Shown here: positions 12,387 to 24,300 of the stretch, piece by piece
Numbering within the stretch: position 1 is the first letter of the stretch
Layout: every line of letters begins with the position of its first letter
Assembly (NCBI GenBank): GCA_007922305.1
Contig: ML677373.1
Coordinates: forward strand, 11,024,127 to 11,088,126
Source: Dermatemys mawii
Lineage: Eukaryota; Chordata; Testudines; Dermatemydidae
DNA: 64,000 nucleotides
Reading direction: 5' to 3'
Notes under the pieces: model-generated
Seen by the model: only the letters and a program-made list of their open reading frames with translations
Database searches by the model: none
What the model was told of the DNA's origin: nothing
Translations under genes and position numbers: made by a program

Positions 12387-15300
12387 GTAAGTGCTGATGA
12401 TGCAGCAGCTGGTGGGCGAGAGGGCGTAGAGATCAGCCTCGTTGCCAAGGGCCAGCTTGGCTCTGAGCTGGAAGTGCCTGAATACTGAGAGTGAAATTTC
12501 CCTCTTGTAGAGTTCTACGCAAAACAGGAGACAAGGCCAGAGTGTCCAGGGTCATAAAACACAAGGAGGAAAAACTACCCCTCCAACACATATTGTAAGG
12601 CCTTTTTTCATACTCCATAAAGAAATAATCTGCCTTTCACTGCCCCCTCCCCCCGCCTCCCAAAAAATAGTGGCAGGTGACCCCCTCCTCTCCTTCCCCG
12701 TACAGATCACCTTTCAGTTTGTGGGTGTGTTTCCTTCCACCCATAGGTGCTGCATACCCCAGTCTTGAAGTGGTTTCCATGATATACAGGGGTTACAATT
12801 TGTTTCAATGGCTCTCAGCACCCCCACTATACACATTGTTCCAGCGTCCTTGCTTCCACCAGACCCAAATTGTGTGCAGACACACTCAGTGCTGCAGTAA
12901 CACAAGGGGCATCTGACTGAAAGTGGGCACAGTACAATCAGAGCATGGAAGAGGTGGAGGGTGTTCAGCAGATCGAGAAATCTCAGTTCTTGGGACTTCG
13001 GCGGTGATAATGCTCCAGTGGCAGAATCCAGGAGAGGTCGGGGCTAGACAGTGTGGTGGGACGGTGGGACTGGGGAGGCAGAGGACTTAATAGAAAGCAC
13101 AGACCTGAGGTAACATGAAACAAATGGCAGCCTCGCTAGGAGAGGGGTCCACTCCAGAACCTGATCCATTTACTTTCATCTCCTTTAGACATTCTGTCCC
13201 AGCAAGAATGAGGCTGAGATCTCTGTCCCTTTTAATTCCCAGCTGGCAGGGAGAGTGGAAAGAGAAGGGAGGGCTGCCGGACTGCAATAGCCTAGACATT
13301 CCTGGCCCTGCTCATTGTGTACCAGGCACAGAGTCTGGGGTGGGAGGGCCTGTTCTCGGACAATGCTGGGGACCAGGGCAAGGCTGTCACTGGCTATAAA
13401 TACAGCCCCTGGTCAGCACGGCCTAGCTGCTCAGTTCCGAGCCTCTGGGGGAAGGGCTGGGGATTATCTCTCCTCAGCAGCTGACAGCTTCCTCTTCCTC
13501 CTGATTATTGAGCTGTTAATTCATTCGGCTAGGCCAGAGTCAGCAGAGCACAAAGAGCCGATAGCATCGCTGGCATTTGTCACTGTGGCAGCTGGCTGGC
13601 AGGCCCTGGGCGGGAGTGGCGGAGGAGGAGGAGGGGGCAGGATGAGCCATGCAGCTGCTGGGTTCCACAGCGCAGAGAGGGTGGAGAGCTGGGGACAGGT
13701 GAACACCGCTGCCCCCCGCCCAGGTCTTAATCCTTTCAAGACTGCATGTGGCACACCAGCTCCACGGCCGGCTTTTGTGGGTTCCTCTCCCATCCCTTCA
13801 CCTTACACTGGTTTTGCTCCAGCAGCCCCTTCCCCATCCTCATGACAGATGTGCTGCACCTTTTGCCTCCAGCCGTTGGCATGACAGGAGAACAAAGGCT
13901 GCCAAAAAGCCCCTTGAAGGCACCGGGCGATCTCCAGAGGGTTTAACTAGAACTGTGTTTAACTGATTCCTCAATTACTTTATTAGAAAATGATGAATTG
14001 ACTAATTGGGACAACAACACAGGAACCTTGCTCATAACTCTCTCCCCATCCCCCTGCCTCAAAATAGATGATGGCAAGTGTGTGTGTGTTTGTTGACCAG
14101 GAGACTGTCCCACAGCAGCACCACGGTCAACGAGTTCGCTTCCAGAAAAGCCTCCATCCTGGGGGGCCGGGATGGTTGGAATCCCTCTTCCCTGTCCCGC
14201 TTCCTTGCTAGCCTGTGCAGCCCCCTGTCACAATCCCTCTGGCACAGGAGGCTTACGATGAATGCTAATCCTTGCAGTGCGCCTTCAAGGCAGGGAGCCG
14301 CTATCACCATTTCGTAGAGAGGGGAATGCAGTGGACGGAGTCTGGTGCTGCGAGCTGGCCTGACTTGCCCCAGGGGAACACAGCCAGTGAGTGGCGGAGC
14401 TGTGACTAGAGCCCTGGGGTCCTGACTCCCAGTCTGGTGTGTCCTTTTATCCTGACAAATTCGCTTCACCTCCTGCAGATCTGAAATGCTACTGTCTGAA
14501 ATGCAGCTGCCTCTGGGAGGGGAGAGGGCAGACAGCAGGCCACACAAGGAAAGGGGAGCGGAGTTTGGGCCCAGGATCCTGTGGCAAACTGCAGCTACTC
14601 TTGCAACCAGTTTGTTGCTCAAACTATATGAGAGCCCTACCAGCCAGCTTCAGGAAGAGGTCAGCCTGGGCTAACAATACTGGGATTGGAACCTGTGCTA
14701 CCAAGGAGTCAGCGCTATGGCAAAACCACACTTGGAGTGGGGCTGAATTAAGAGTCCTCCTATTGGCCATTGGCCCCCAACTTTAACAGGCTTGTGGGGT
14801 CAGTGTTGAGGGGCTCACAGTTCTTCCCTGTCTTCTCACACCTGGAAAAAGCATCCCCACCCCATGTGCACTGCCCCAGTCCCTGCAGTGCAAGGCTCCA
14901 TGCACAGTGTCTTCTGCAAGCCGCCTGCCTGGCAGTACCTGCTGCGTTAGCTTGTTTTGCTATACGAGGGCCTTTGCGATGATGTGCCCCTGGCCAGCAT
15001 TACTGTAAAGGATCAAGGCTCCAGCCTTTTCCAAGATTTAAAAGTTCTCTTGCTCAGTTCTCCTCCTTTCGGATGTCAAGAGCCCTGGGCCAACACTAAC
15101 AAAGTGCTTAGGCTGTGATTTTTCCGCGCTAAATTCCTCTGGCTCAGTTGCAAAGCTCAGCCACGGAAACTGATTGGAATCTCGCTAAGCTGCCCATCTC
15201 CAGCCTCTGCATTTCCCTTCCCAAACTGCTGTTTGCTCGGGCATTTGCCCAGCGGGCTCTGCTTTGGGGTCTTCAGTGTCAGCGACATTGTCCTCGTCGT

Positions 15301-18300
15301 TATTATTTTATTAGAAGACAAGAAACAGAACCGGAACACTTTCTTCCTCCTCCCCTCCTTGTTCAGTGGTAGAAGGGAAGTGAGATATGTAACCCCATTC
15401 TGCCAGCCTGAATTCCTCCAGCACTTTGAAACAGATGCTGTGATCTTCAGTTCCTGTCCTAACCTGAATTGCTGGGTGCTATTCAAGCGTTACTTTGTTC
15501 CATCCCTGAAGCGGCAGCATTTCAGAGTTAGATTAAGTGAGCCTTTATCCACTACTGGATAGGGAGGCAGGGGGAGTTGTAAGGCTTAACTAACTATCCT
15601 GTCCTTGGATAAATGGCACTGTAGACACGCAGGCTGCAATTCATTCCCTTTTAAAGGAATGTTCTAAATAATTCAGGCATTTTAATGGGCAGGATAAGAT
15701 GATGACTCAGTCTGGCCAGTGAGGATACTGAGCTGTGTATATGCATCTAATATAACCACAAGGGTCTCGGATTGTTTGCCAGTTACCTTTTTATTTCTTA
15801 AATGCATTTTCTATCTAAGCACTTGTATGGCCTCTGTTGCAGTAGTGCCTGAGAACACCTTGCATTAATGAATGCATCCTCACATCTTCTGGGAGGTGGG
15901 AAAGTATTATTGTCCCCATTTTGCACATGGGGAAACCGAGGCACTGTGCCATTAAGTGATTTATCAAAGAACACGCAGGAAGTCTGTGGCAGAGCTAGGA
16001 ATAGAATTCAGATCTACCTAAATACTAGCTGAATGGCCTAAACACAAGACCATTCTTTCTCTCTTCTTTCAAGAAGTAAAGATATACAGAAACTTCTGGA
16101 GAGCTGGCAGGTTCCTGGAGCTAGAGCCAAGTCTGGGAAAGTAAGAAGCACTGAATGTGGAGAGAGAGATTTGAATTAGAACTCTCTCTTCTTTTTACAA
16201 AATGACGACCAGTAAGAAAATACCCTGCAAACCCAGCATCTTGGCAACCTACAGACATTGGTGGGGGAAATACACAAGACAAATGTATTTTTTTAAAACT
16301 CACCTCACGGCTGTTCTATCTAAGTAGGTCACTTTATACTCTTAAATATTTTGCCATTCATTGAAAATTCAAGGCATGGTTTTTTCCTATGTATTTCCTG
16401 AAGTTTGCCTCCAATCTGAAGAGAGAGAGAGAGAGAGAGCCCCTGAGCACGAAAACTTCCAGCTCTTTCCTTCAGAACCTACGAGCACGTTAGCAGGCAG
16501 ATGGGTGGATGGCTATTCCTCTTCCCCTCAGTTTCTAGAGTCCCTTCTTCATTCTGAGTTGAACAGCCCCTTTTTGGGGAGGAAAAACCGGCTTGGTTTT
16601 CTGTAAAGCAAAAGATTTTAAGAATAAAGATTTCTGATGTGAAGGATGCAGATGAAGCCTGATTGTCCTTTCACGTACCTTAAAGTGAAACTCCACTGAC
16701 TTCAGAGAAATCACTCTTGATTTACTCCAGTGCAAGTAATAGGAGACTCAGGCCTGATCTCTCCATGAGCAAAAACCACTTTAAGGCACATTTCAACAGC
16801 ACTTTTAAAGCTCTTTTTTTAGTGCCTGGTTAACTGAGCCTAGTCTTTGTTTGCTTCTAGTTGATCAGGCTTGTTTGTTAACTTTTTTCCATGGAGGGAA
16901 ATGAGACTTTATGGAGCCTTGTTTTCTGGGATGTGGAGCGAGGGCACCGTGACAAGTTTTAGGTTTGCTGAGCTGTTGGCCGATGGGTGTAGCTTTTTCA
17001 CAAGAGGCCAGACGGCGGCCTTTGTTTTCACTCTAGCGCTCCAGCTGAATGATTAGCCCTTGATTCAGGACCTTCCCCAATGGAAAACTGACCAGGATCA
17101 GTGTTGGGCTTGTTGACACACTGAGGTGCAGCGACTGGGGAGGGAAATGTGAAGTATTTGTGGAGGCAGTGGATGAGGCTGTCTGGGAACCTCTGTTTCC
17201 TGTTAAGTCCGCAGTTTTAACAGAGTTGTCCTAGTAAACATCAGTTCACACTAAAACCTGGATGCATGCTCTGTGGGATATTTTTTGTCCTAGCAATGAC
17301 TGTCATGTAATAAATAGGACACCTGGGTTCTATTCCTGGCTCTGCCTGTGTGGCTGTGGGCGAGACAAGGTTGGTGAACACCTCACCCACCATGTCTACC
17401 TAATATCCTGGGACCCACCCGGCTACACAACACTGCAAACGGCCTTTGGCAAGTCATTTCACATCTGTTTCCCCACCTGTAAATTGAGGCTTGTACTTGC
17501 CTGCCCCATGGGTATGCTGAAGCCTGGAAAGTGCTAGGAGCTTAGCTGTGGCCAGAAAAGCGATGTGGTGGCAGGTTTTGACCTCTGTTTTTCCAGCCCT
17601 TGAGCTTGGGAAGTAGGAGAAAATAGCTTGATCAGGCATGGACAAGAGGATTAGCAAACAAAGGCTGGATCCTTCCGAGGTTCAAAAGTTCTCTCTTTCT
17701 CACACTAGCTCAGGCAGGTACCAGGGATATTTACAACACCTCTGGTCTGTATCCTTCTCCTGTGCTGGAAGGAGCCATGCTAGAGCATCTGGCAGGAGGC
17801 AACACGGCACTATGGTCACTGGAGTGTCGACCTTATCTCAACACAACCGCAGGATGCTTGCTTTATTTTTTTATAAAGCCAACAAATATGCACAAACCCC
17901 GGCCCTCCTGGGATGCATTTTGGGCTGATTTTGTGCAGCAACCGAGGAGTGGTTTAAAAATAAACCAAGAGCTCGAGCAAAATCTGCCTGGAGAAGATAA
18001 AGCTCTGCTTCACATCTGTGAGGTGCAGAGTTTTAATTAGCATGGAGACGTGATCTAGGGGCTTGTGCAGGCGTTCTCTCCTCTGCCCTAGAGCAGCAGT
18101 TTTCAACCTTTTCATTTGCAGGCCCTTAAAAAATTTCAAATGCAGGTGCGGAGCCCTTTGGAAATCAGTCTGCAGACCCCCAGGGTTGAAAACACTGTGC
18201 CCTAGCAAAGGGATGCTACCCAAACTGGTTAATAAAGAGGATCCTTTTTCCCGTTGTGTCTATCCGTTGCCCACCCTGGGATTTCAGTACCACTGCAATC

Positions 18301-21300
18301 ACAGCTGTTGATCCAGTCAAGAACGCTTCGGCCCGTCTCTATTGGCAGCCCAGGAGTTTGCTGCATGGTGTCTCCTTTTCCCAAAACTATTTCTCAAACT
18401 TTCTTGCAGTGCTCCTGGCTGCTGGAATGTTGTGATTTCAAAGCCCGGGGTACGGCCAGGGTGACTGGACCATTGTGAGTTTGAATAGATTGTGTGGCAC
18501 GTGCCCAGTGGCCTTGCAGCATGGTCTCCTGAGCAATTATTCACAAACCCAAAGCATGAGCATGGGGGTCCTAGCTCCTGGGGAAGGTGGGGAAAGGAAC
18601 GTCCAGACAGAAATAGAGATGAATTCTGCAGGCTAAGATTACCATCTTCCTGCTAAGCCCAATGAGTCTCCAGAACTCTGATGCCAGGGGGGAGAGAGAG
18701 CCCAACAAGGTCCCTATGCACTAGAATTTAGTTGTATCTCATTTCAAAGGGGACAGGTCACTAATGATGGACCACAGATTGTTGCCAACTCTAGTGAGTC
18801 TGGCAGACTCCGTGACACCAACAGCATTAGATGGTTGTGATGTTAGTCAACTGAAGGCAGGACTCTAACCCGCTCCCCAAATGACCAGGCCAGGGGCTTG
18901 CTAAAGGTACCGTTGGTCTTCCACTGGAATTGCATAACTTTGTTGAAGATGCTTGTGTCCCCAGTCGGTGTTTAGCTGTCAAATGTGCTTCCAGGGTGGT
19001 GCATCTCCCACTCTAGGGTGCGGCGGGGGCTGGGGGGGAGCGCAAGGGATCCACCCATCCCATTGGCCACCTTCCAGAACTCACCGGAGTCTCCATTGTC
19101 ACATGACTACACTCTCTCTCCAGCAGCGGAGGAGCAGATCTCCTTTAAATACAGCCCCGGAAAGCTGAGGGGGAACCAGTATAAGACAATGATGACCAAA
19201 GAAGAACTTGAGGAGGAACAAAGGTACGTTGAGATTCCTCTTACTTTGGGCACAAGGCCATCTTGCGGCCATCCTCTTGCAGCACGGTGTCAATTTTAAC
19301 CCCTCTCCTCCATGAGTAGCAGTGGGAACTGTGGTGTGAATGTCTGGCTAGTCCATTTGGTCTGGACCTGTCCCTTTAAGAAAAGCTGGAGACCTGTTAG
19401 AAGCAACCTGGATTTGGAAGGCAGGGAGACCATGACATTGGGTTCTGTTCAGGCTCCTTCTGTAGACACTTCGGGTCAGATCCTCAAAGGTATTAAGTGC
19501 CTAACTCCCACGAAAATCAATGGGAGTAAGGTGCCTAAGTACCTTTTGAATATCTGGGACTCCGAGGCAGATCCTCATCTTGTGCAAATTGGCACAGCTC
19601 CGCTGAAATCAAGGGCCAGATCCTCATCTGGGATAAATCAGCATAGCTCCACTGACTTTATCAGAGCCATGTTGATTTAGTCCCACTGAGGCTTTGGCCC
19701 CCATCTACCTTTCTCCATCACTTCCCTTCTGTGTTTTCATGGAAGGTCGCAGAAATGTGGGTGTTCAGAGATTTGACTAAAACCTGGAGATGCTGGGACC
19801 CAGAAGTTAAAGTAGGGCTTGTGTATTATTTTCCCTGAATACAATAAGATTGTGTCCTGCACCCTAAACGTAAAGGGATGATGATAACCGTTCAAGTCAT
19901 TGTGAAATTAGACGAGACAATCCTATGGCACAACCCGGAGAAGGCAGGGGAGACCAGAGAACCTGCCGTTCAGAAGAACTGACCAATCACAAAATCGGAA
20001 GAGGTCATTGGGAACTCCAGGTAATGAGTAGCTATGAAACCCAGCCTCAGATGGCCTAGCGGCTCTTTCCCACCTCTGATTTCTGTGGATCAAATTCCCA
20101 GCTGCTTGCGTGGAAGGCCTGAAGTTTGCTGCTCCTCTAGAATCCCTCTTTGGGCGCCTTTCAAGGCTATTTACGCCCCAGGGCTTGCCGTGTTTTTTCA
20201 TAAAATGAGCTTGGCAGATTACGAGTTGCCATCTTGCAATCTGCTAAAGCCCAGAGTAAGGCCCCACACCAAACCGTAGCCTGTGTATAAAACCCCAGTT
20301 CTGAATGAACCGCTGTGCTCAGCTCAGTGACTATGGGCAATGGCACCAATTCAGATATTTCTTAGGTGGGGGAAATTCCATTTCCTCCCTTCCCCTCCAC
20401 CCCCCAGCAGGGACCTTGTTCCAGTCTGTACTCATCCCATCCCCCCTTCTGTTCCTCCTCCCGTCCCCACCCCCCTGCCAGAGACTCTGGGTCTCCCTCA
20501 GCTGGGGAGTCTCCTCTCTGTCTCACCCACCCAGTGCATGAGCTGGTGCTGCCAGACGTCACCGAGAACTTGACTCCCCTGCACTCCCTGAAACAGGAAG
20601 AGGCTTCCCGTGAGCCAACACCGTTTGTTCCAGTCCCCATGTGTCTGTATGGAGGGGTAGCTAGGCCAAATTTGAGTGGCGTTGCAACCCCACGTGCCAG
20701 GTCACGAAGCCTCTCGTGGGTCAGATTTCAGTGGCACTGTGACCATGCAGCCAAGGCAACGCTCCATCCCGCCCCAGCACAGCTGTGTGACTTAGTACCA
20801 AAAAAACCACTACTTAAAAGTGGTCGGGCCATGATCCGTCTCCCTCTGCAGCCTAAGAAATGTTGAGTGAGTGCAAAAACCTTGGGGATGGGGGCATTCC
20901 CCCACCTCTTCCCCCAGCCAGTCCCTCCTGGGTTCCACAAACTACCAGTGAACTGGTGTGTACATTTCTGTACCATCATTAGCTCTGTGGATCATCTCTG
21001 CTGAGACTGCATTCTATTAACTGGAGTACGTTCTTAACAATTACCTCCAAGCAGTGTCTAGTGATAACTACCAGTACTGTACCCTGCTACCCACCCAACT
21101 TCTGCAGTTCCCTTTCATTCGGACCGGGGGGAAGATTTACCTTACCTCAAAACAACAGAGCCCAGATTTTCTCACTCTAGCATATCCTGAGGATTTTTTA
21201 CCCATTGCCTTTTCAGAACAGTGATGGAAGTTGCTTCGCTGATGAATTCTCAAAGGCTGCCTAAGGGACTCTTGCCTCTTGGACTGTTCATTCCTATTTA

Positions 21301-24300
21301 GATGACTCTCCACTGTGAAAACACACACACACACATGAGTTTCTATCCACTATCCGATGGACTGAATTTTCTTGGGACAGTTACAGTGGAGTAAAGTTTT
21401 CCAGGCCCAGTGTTTTGGGTCAATGCCATGTGGCAGGTCTGATATAAAAGTCTATGGTAGATATATAGTTACTAAAGACTTGAGTGAAGTGAAGGAATTT
21501 TTTACCCCTATCGCTGCATTGCAGACTTAGTTGTTAGGCAAATTTAGCTTCAAGGTCTTTGTGAGTCCTGCTGTTCAGTGTCCAGGGTTGGGGATAATGC
21601 TGGTTTTCTAACTGCCAGGGTAGTGGGTTAGGCAGCTCTTTTCCACTGCTAATGGGTTGGCGTTCGTGACATGGCAAATGGGGTTCAAATTATTGTCCTT
21701 TCACTGTAATGTCTATGTCCCCTATGCTACAGCGAAGCAAATATCCATCTCTGCTTCTGTAGTGGAAGCCCTGGAGCTTGATTCTCCATTGCCCTGCACC
21801 TTGGGGAGTAACGTACGCTAGTGCAGAGTGGGCGTAAAGAGCTCCTACTTCGGAAGGGGAACGTTTTACGCCTACTCTGTGCTGGTGTAACTGCCCGCAC
21901 AGGGGGATGCCGGGCAAGGGAGACCCAAGCCCTGTGTTTTATCCCATGGCCTGTGTGCTGGGGGATGGGAGAACTATGGTCTGCTGAGGACCTGTTGAAA
22001 GCAAATTGGGAACTTGAAACACAGCCAGTCTACTAGAGGATCCAGCCCAGGACAGTGTGTCATAGGCCAGGTCCCCCCTGGTCTTGGGTGATATAACAAA
22101 AGGCTGATGAATCATAGGTTGCTGCCATCTTGATCCTGGCAAAGCTGAGCTGGAACCAACTGTCTTATGGGATTTCCCCTCAGGAACCCTCCGAGACTGT
22201 CTCTTCTCATCATGAGATCCTAGACATCATCCTTTCAGTGTCAAGCAGTGAGGGAGGGGCCTCACTGGCTTTGAGGAGGTAAAGGAGCAGTGAATGACCT
22301 GCTGTGTTCCTAGTCTCCTAGAAAACTGAAATGTCCACGTTGTAAAATGCACCTTGGGGATGACATGGGCCCCGTTCAGCTGGTGATGTGTGTCTCTGGG
22401 AGTGAGGGTTGTAATCTTAGGGGAAGACGCTCAGGATAAATTCCTGATTGCTGGGCTACGTGCAGAGAATGCCTAGCAAAACTAAGTCCCTGTCCAAGCA
22501 AGAAAAAAAACACTCACTAGGATTCCCGTTGTGTGCCCTGAAGTTAGGCTCACTCATGGGAGCCTTTCTTTCCCCTGGCTGTGTACCGTTTCTAGTTCAT
22601 TGGGTGGGGATCACCTCTCACTGTTACATTGCACTGGAGTTAGAAACCTTCAGGTTACCTTGCAGCCCAATGGCATTTTACCCACATCCTTCTTACTGGC
22701 ACATTGGAAAAGTGCTGTAGTTAGAAGAGTGACTCTCCATGTGGGTGACACTGGGGGGGGGGTCTGTATTTAGTTTTGCTCCAGATCAAACTTGCTCCAC
22801 TTATAACTCAGCAGAGGATTTCCCCTCCCCCTGTGCCACAGAAGCTTCAGACTTCCCCGTGGAGCTGAGAGTCATGCTGGGCTCTTTCCATCTCTTACAC
22901 CATCATCAGTCATAAAGAATCTAGAACAAAATTTTGTTGCTAGTTTTGTTGCTGATCCATGAGGCAGAACAGGCTCCAGCTAGCTCTGCTGTAGCTGTAG
23001 TGACCCTGTATTGATGACGGCAGTAAAAACTTGATTTGCGTTTCCCCTTTCTTTATATTTCTATCCGGACAAAACTCTCCACTCACTAACCTGTAGTAAG
23101 TTGGTCATATCTGGTAGCTTCATCCCATCATTTCCACTCAGACAAACAGAGCCCTTATGGACAAGTCCTGTAGAACTGAAAGTGAATGACACCAGTAGGG
23201 TTCTGTAGAACTTACTCTTGGAAAACCTATCAAACCGAAAGACTATCCTATTCTGCAAGTGTTTAAACCAACCTCTATCATACTGTGTGTTCTAGCTCAG
23301 CCAGAAGTTATGGGCTGGATGCAGACATTGTGGTTTGAAGTTATGGCCTGGAATTCCTGTTCTGCAAGAGGTCAGAAGAGGTGATCATAATGACCCCTTC
23401 TGGCCGTAGACTCTGTGGCTGAAGTCAATAGGAGTTTGACCATTGACTTCAACAAGGCCAGGATTTCACCCCGTGTATCTATTAGTTAATTCTGGCGAAA
23501 AGTTGATTCTACAGGATGGCTTCCTCATCAGGTGCATTGACACTCTGCCTCTCGCCTTCCGGGCACACACAGGATCCAGCACCTATTTCCATTTAGTTCC
23601 TTTTCAAAGGGGTTTCGTGTGAGGTATAGTCCCACCTAGAACCTGTTGAGAACACCTGGAGTTGGCTCTTCCACTGGGGGTTCTTTTCAAAGTTCTGCTC
23701 AGCGTTCCATGTGAAGGGGCATTGGCTGACTGTTGCGTTTCTCCTAACGGCTCCTTTATTTTCTTGTCAATGTTCCATGTTTCTCTGTGTGTGTCAGAAG
23801 CTTGTGTTTTGTTTCTGATTTTCTTGTCCTTTGGAGCTCGGCTGTGGCATCAGCAACTTTTCATTTCAGGCTTCACAGCTTCCTCTTCTCTAGCTGCTAT
23901 ATTGGGGCAGAGCTGCCCGCAGGTAAGGTGCTAAGCAGGTCAGTTGAGGGTAGCAGTGCAGCTCGGCCTCCTCCTTCCTCCTGCCTCGTACTCCTTTACA
24001 TCCCCCCACCCCCGCTGCCAGGCACCTCCCGACAATGCTGCCGTTTTGATATGACCCAGGTTTGCTGCGTTTATATTGCAGGATTGAACTGACCTCTGAC
24101 CTCACATCCCTGTAGCAAGTACCTTAGGTCCTCGGCCACAAACATTCTTGCAAATCTTTTTGGTAAGGAGGCAATGTTTCTTAGAAGTAGTGGTACCACC
24201 TGATAACCTCTGCTAGTGTGTTTTTTGTTTATTTTTTTAAATGAAGTAACCATGTCTGTCCCACCTCCCTCACCCCCCACTCCCTCCTCATAACAAATTA

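Larger units (their letters stand above)
12387..19123 (+). other. MXRA7 intron between exons 2 and 3
   Basis: No coding exon was recognised. The intron carries MIR copies at 14245-14440, 15865-16055 and 17300-17530, an intact short hAT-type element at 18092-18197, a (GA)n microsatellite at 16420-16439, and a compact cluster of a TATA/MEF2-like motif and three CAGCTG E-boxes at 13394-13657. Confidence 0.6.

Noticed and set aside
13315..13845. 176-codon plus-strand ORF with a poly-Gly stretch
   Set aside because: The Gly run is a (GGA)n stretch at about 13618-13637; the rest has no domain, and the region is better explained as regulatory intron sequence.
14059..14622. 187-codon ORF on the minus strand
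   Set aside because: It overlaps a MIR on the opposite strand, and its product has no family resemblance.
20366..20866. 166-codon plus-strand ORF
   Set aside because: Pro/Ser-rich translation of a pyrimidine tract; only the 75-nt part with splice signals was kept, as a weak finding.
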